Origin: Dysidea avara
Taxonomy: Eukaryota > Porifera > Demospongiae > Dictyoceratida > Dysideidae
Length of the DNA: 64,000 nt
NCBI RefSeq assembly: GCF_963678975.1
Contig: NC_089280.1
Span: forward strand, 18,202,780-18,266,779
Direction of reading: 5' to 3'
The translations under genes were made by a program, and so were the position numbers. Numbering within the stretch: the stretch's first letter is position 1; each line of letters starts with the position of its first letter. Below the pieces are notes generated by a model. It saw only the letters and a list, made by a program, of their open reading frames with translations, made no database searches and had not been told where the DNA came from. Shown here one piece after another: positions 60,191 to 64,000 of this stretch.

Positions 60191-60681
60191 AAAAATCTTT
60201 ATATTATCTTGTGATTTGTATAACATACATACATAATAGCACTTCACATACATTACTCTGTGAATGCTATCCCACTAGGGACCTGTGAGAAGGCTTAAAG
60301 CCTGTGAATACAGGGAGTCAGAAACATGTAACTAAAACGTGAAGAATGCAGTAGTGACTTGATCCCCAGCAACATGCAGTCTAGGCATGTGCCAAAGGAG
60401 CCACAACAGCTGGGTTATATACCTTATGTGTAAATTCTAGCAATCGTGAGAATACTTTCACATAATAAACAAGCCATACACTAGTTTGATGGGCTCCAGA
60501 GTTTTGTACATTACCTAATATAGAATAGCAATGCTGTACATAAAACAGACGTGATTAGATGTAAGTACTATACACAACATCTCAAAACAGCCATATTAGG
60601 AAGTACAAGACCACTATAAAGTTGTGTGTTTACTGATCATTTCAGCCAATCTTTTAGTAGCAGTAAAGTTGATAGTTGACA

Positions 60682-61440
60682 ATGATTGTTGTTACAATTG
60701 TTATAACAGTACTAGTTCTAGTTAGTGCTACAACAGTTGATGGATCTGTGATAGATAACTGTTGTAGTGTTACAGCTAAAGGTAACTACTTTGCTACAAA
60801 GAGACCATCTCCAGGAATATATACCATCAGGGATCCCTGCTCAACAACCACATCAGGACATACAACACAAGGATATTGTGACACACTAACTGATGGTGGA
60901 GGATGGATGGTAATCCAGAGGAGAATACAAGGTGTTAATGAAGACTTCAATAGATTCTGGTGGGAATATGAACTAGGATTTGGTAATCTCCAAACTGAAT
61001 TTTGGTGCGGACTGCACTCCCTACACTGCTTAACCAGTAAAAGACAATGGGAACTATGGATAGACCTCACATTTGCCAATGGAACTGACACTTATCTCCA
61101 CTATAATCACTTCAGTGTAGGATCACCAAATACAAGCTATACACTAAGTATATCAGGATTTACTGGGATTACTCCATGGGATCCATTTACTAAATATTCC
61201 TTAAGTGGACAACAATTCACCACTCGCGATAGAGACAATGACAAATAGAGTGGAAATTGTGCAGTTAATGGACATGGTCCTAATGGTACAGGTGGATGGT
61301 GGCATACTCATTGCAATTGGATCAACCTGAGCTTCAACTACAAACATAGTGGATCACAGGGGTTTACTTACCTAGACTACAAATGGCATGATCCATCATT
61401 CATAGAAATGGAAATACGCAAAATGGGATGTACTGCCTAG
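60682..61440 (+). pseudogene. Secreted fibrinogen-domain (FReD) protein gene with one internal stop
   Basis: A single-exon frame of 252 codons from ATG 60682 to TAG 61438-61440. It starts with a signal peptide (MIVVTIVITVLVLVSATTVDG), then CCSVTAKGNYF and a full fibrinogen C-terminal domain: GYCDTLTDGGGWMVIQRR, FNRFWWEYELGFGNLQTEFW, HYNHFSVGSPN, YTLSISGF, calcium-site FTTRDRDNDK, GGWWHTHCNW and C-terminal FIEMEIRKMGC. The codon at 61246-61248 is TAG where the family has Trp (NDKW; compare TGG in the copy at 1531-2112), so translation should stop at residue 188 and lose the binding pocket. Everything else is intact, so this is a very young pseudogene, a null allele, or a base error. In sponges and other invertebrates such secreted FReDs act as lectins in recognition and immunity. 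A start at TTG 60676 is not needed. Confidence 0.85.
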
Positions 61441-61629
61441 TAACTCTTACTCAGTATTACTGTTGTGTTGTAGAAACTTTGTTAGTAGCTGCATCCTTTA
61501 GATGGTATGTATGCATGCTTTTTTGTATACACATTTAGCAGCAGCAATTGTGCACATGGCGATTACGGTACAGTGGTATAATGTTTTTATATCAATGTCA
61601 ACTACAGGAAAACTAACTTGACTGTGTAT

Positions 61630-61760
61630 TTACCTACCAATGGCATGTTCCATTATTCATAGAAATGAAAATTCACAAAGTGGGATGCACTGCCTAGTGA
61701 CCCTCTCTCAGTATATTACTGCTGCATTATAAAGAATTTGTTGGTAGTTGCATCTTTTGC
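61630..61760 (+). pseudogene. Tandem duplicate of the FReD gene's 3' end
   Basis: ATGGCATGTTCCATTATTCA through GCACTGCCTAGTGACC and onward matches 61382-61500, including the last 18 or so codons, the TAG stop and 60 bp of 3' flank. It shows about 80 percent identity by eye and no upstream exon. Confidence 0.9.
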
Positions 61761-64000
61761 ATCACACGTGGATAATGTTTTCTATCTTTTATGTTAACTC
61801 AAATGTAAATGATTGAATTGAAAACAAGACATTAAAGAGTGTCAATTCTTTTGTGGCTGTAGCTTGGTCTTTCTAGCATAATCATGTAAGACACTAAATA
61901 TGTTACAGTTTCTATCATGCATTTCTAAACCACAATATGTGCTTATCACATAATTTACTGGTTAATAGCCACATTGTCATCTTGAATTATTTCCTAAGAG
62001 CCGCCCTTGGACAAGAGCTGTGGCTTTCATCTAGCTTCTTCACATCATAGCTATATACTTTTCCCTGCAGCAAATTACAGTAGCCAAAGCTATTAATATG
62101 TAAACACAGTATCCGAAATGAGAAGTTCTGTTTCTGGAATCCTTTGCACCCTCCCGAATTGATATTTATATTGTCAGTTTCAATGTGTTGGGAAAGTCAT
62201 CATGTATGTGACAATTGACTGATCTTTCTTCTTTCAAAATTGCAGGGTAGATATTAAAATGAAGTAGTGGTCCATGTGCTAAATAGTAGTGACCAAGAGA
62301 ATTGATTGTTAGCTCTCTAACCCCTACTTTAACTTGTAGTAATACCACAGTAGGATTTTTCACACATATAGACACAGTTGTGGTATATACTCATGTCTCT
62401 TGATTCACTACTCTTTGGTGCATTTATCCCAACTTCACTTTTAAATTATTAATATTAGATATACTCACATTGTGAAACAAGGGTGTAGCCCTCAGGATGA
62501 GAAATCAAATGGCAGCTAAGAAATGGATATCAATGATGTTAATGCCAATCACTTTTAATCATCACACTCTTTCATCATTATAAATGATTGGCATTAACAT
62601 TATTGCCTAATACCTTTGATTTGAAAAGATTTTCACCCTGGCTTTTCTGGGGTACCCTTTTTCACATTTGGTATAAATATCACTTCTCTTCAAGGGGCTT
62701 GTTTTTACCTGTCTTGGTTTCCATTCTAGCAGAGTGGTGGTGAAAAGAACACTTTGTTATTGTTTTTAAATTTTTGTGATTTTCTTAATAAATGTTCTAT
62801 TAGAGTGATCGCTCTATTATGGCATCTTGTACACACATTCTCACACATGTTTGACTTTTGCAGTATAACCCCATATAGTGATCCACACCAAGTTTAGTGG
62901 TTTGTTCTACAGGTATAGCAAGCAATCGATATTTTTTATGAACTTTGATTGCAGTACTAAATGATAATGTACTTCATAATGTTTATATACTTGTGCTAGT
63001 TAATTCTGCAGGTCACGACTACATAGGTAGACCACTTTTTTGTCATGTCACTTACTGCTCAGAAATAGGGCCTGGGTTGGGTTGTATAGGCCACTCATCT
63101 TCACGGTGAGAACACTGATCTATTATATAGTGCTGTGAAACAAGCAGTGAGTTAACTATCCTTCTTTTGTTGTTGCAGATGGTAGCTAGCTATGCAATGA
63201 AAAACTAGTAATTATTGACATGCTAGCCCCTTGTTAACATGGTGCAAAAATCCCTTCAGAAATTTGAGTGATCGTTGGCAAAGACGAGCAGGAAATCACA
63301 CCCATGTTGGTTACAGATGTGAAGAATGAGTGGCCTATGCCTCTAACCAGTTGAGGCTTGTAACCAGTCATGCTGGCTTAAACACTTTTTTTGAAGTACA
63401 CCCCTAATTGATAGATGCCACGTCCGAGTCAGTTTGAACCATACAATACTATCATATTGTAGACACCAGAGAACAAGAAAGGAATGTAACATATATTAAA
63501 ATCTTGAGGTAAGTTGGGTCCCTAAAGGTCCTTGTCTATATATGGCTGCAAAACTACTTAAATGCCTGGGTATTTTTTTGACAAAAGAGTTCTTAGCATA
63601 CTATTAGGCCAACAGCCAACAGATGTTATCTGTAGAATACCTAATATGTACATTTTAGTAATCATGAATATACTGAGAACATGCTAAACTAGCCACACAC
63701 TAGTCTAATGGGCTCCACTGTTGATGGGTGATTACTCTAGTTTGCCTTATATGGAAACTGTTGACAGCATTACAACGTATGGAGGTAAATACAAACATTT
63801 TCTCTGTGTAACATTACTAGATGGAGCCAGTACACTGCTGTTCTTTGTGGCAGCTAGTGTTGTCCTGAAAAAAAGCATGGTATATCACAAAGCATCATGC
63901 CTATGAATACACACATGAGTCTCATGCAGTTTCACACTGACACAACTAATCTCACACACAAGCCAGAATAGTAAACTCTCACAGCCATCTTCCAACTTTT
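61761..64000. other. Intergenic, no gene recognised
   Basis: The stretch includes an inverted pair AATGTTAATGCCAATCA-like at 62530-62605, a CTATTAGAGT motif pair near 62785-62815, and a segment at 63635-63720 similar to 60420-60500 (ACACTAGTYTRATGGGCTCCA). A 61-codon frame at 63721 begins just after this shared segment and has one hydrophobic helix, but no family is recognised. Confidence 0.5.
62526..62605. repeat. Imperfect hairpin
   Basis: ATGTTAATGCCAATCA and TGATTGGCATTAACAT are exact inverted repeats about 45 bases apart. Confidence 0.85.

Noticed and set aside
63721-63906. Possible small membrane protein of 61 codons
   Set aside because: One hydrophobic stretch, no family resemblance, no supporting splice or neighbour evidence; left as unassigned sequence.

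Overview
The window looks like chromosomal DNA of an early-branching marine animal, most likely a sponge. This is inference: the genes are metazoan (RABGAP1, PPIL1, VWA5A, secreted fibrinogen-domain proteins, a rhodopsin-like receptor), introns are mostly 50-600 bp with GT-AG ends, the DNA is about 63-65 percent A+T, and the intergenic space is packed with small DNA transposons. Frames and splice sites were read by eye; no database search was possible.

Layout. 1-2660: decayed fibrinogen-domain (FReD) gene (about 1530-2112). 2662-8415: Ty3/Gypsy LTR retrotransposon on the minus strand. 8416-10934: a composite DNA element with a LINE fragment, a (CA)n tract and a 79-bp tandem repeat. 11028-19847 (minus): a three-exon VWA5A-like gene, apparently broken, with a 5.3-kb intron full of small transposons; its upstream region holds a hairpin insertion and a clean 828-bp MITE. 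24225-27200 (minus): a second, heavily decayed VWA5A copy. 27489-37479 (minus): an intact 21-exon RABGAP1-type Rab GTPase-activating protein (1106 codons; all exon phases join), with a tRNA-Leu(CAA) gene in one intron. Head to head with it, 299 bp away, 37779-38003 (plus) encodes a 74-residue protein resembling the DASH/Dam1 subunit DAD1; only 15 bp after its stop begins PPIL1, a spliceosomal cyclophilin with eight exons (38019-45675), which suggests a dicistronic transcript. 45676-52164: repeat-rich, with three nested DNA transposons and a degraded LTR-element integrase relic. 52165-52864 (plus): a three-exon gene for an avidin/streptavidin-family protein, the most striking gene here. 54000-57400: foldback elements, tandem repeats and a LINE end with a restriction-like endonuclease domain. 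58503-59520: a broken class A GPCR. 60682-61440: a FReD gene with one internal stop and a tandem duplicate of its 3' end. 61760-64000: no gene recognised.

Genes that look functional (RABGAP1, PPIL1, DAD1-like, avidin-like) are open in every exon. The tandem or lineage-specific genes (two FReD, two VWA5A, one GPCR) all carry breaks. That contrast argues for real gene decay more than for general assembly error, though single-base assembly errors cannot be excluded for any one of them. The best candidates for something undescribed are the streptavidin-like animal gene, the DAD1-like/PPIL1 overlap-style unit, and a short motif (core CTATTAGAGTATCTCGATC) scattered well over a dozen times through introns and intergenic DNA.
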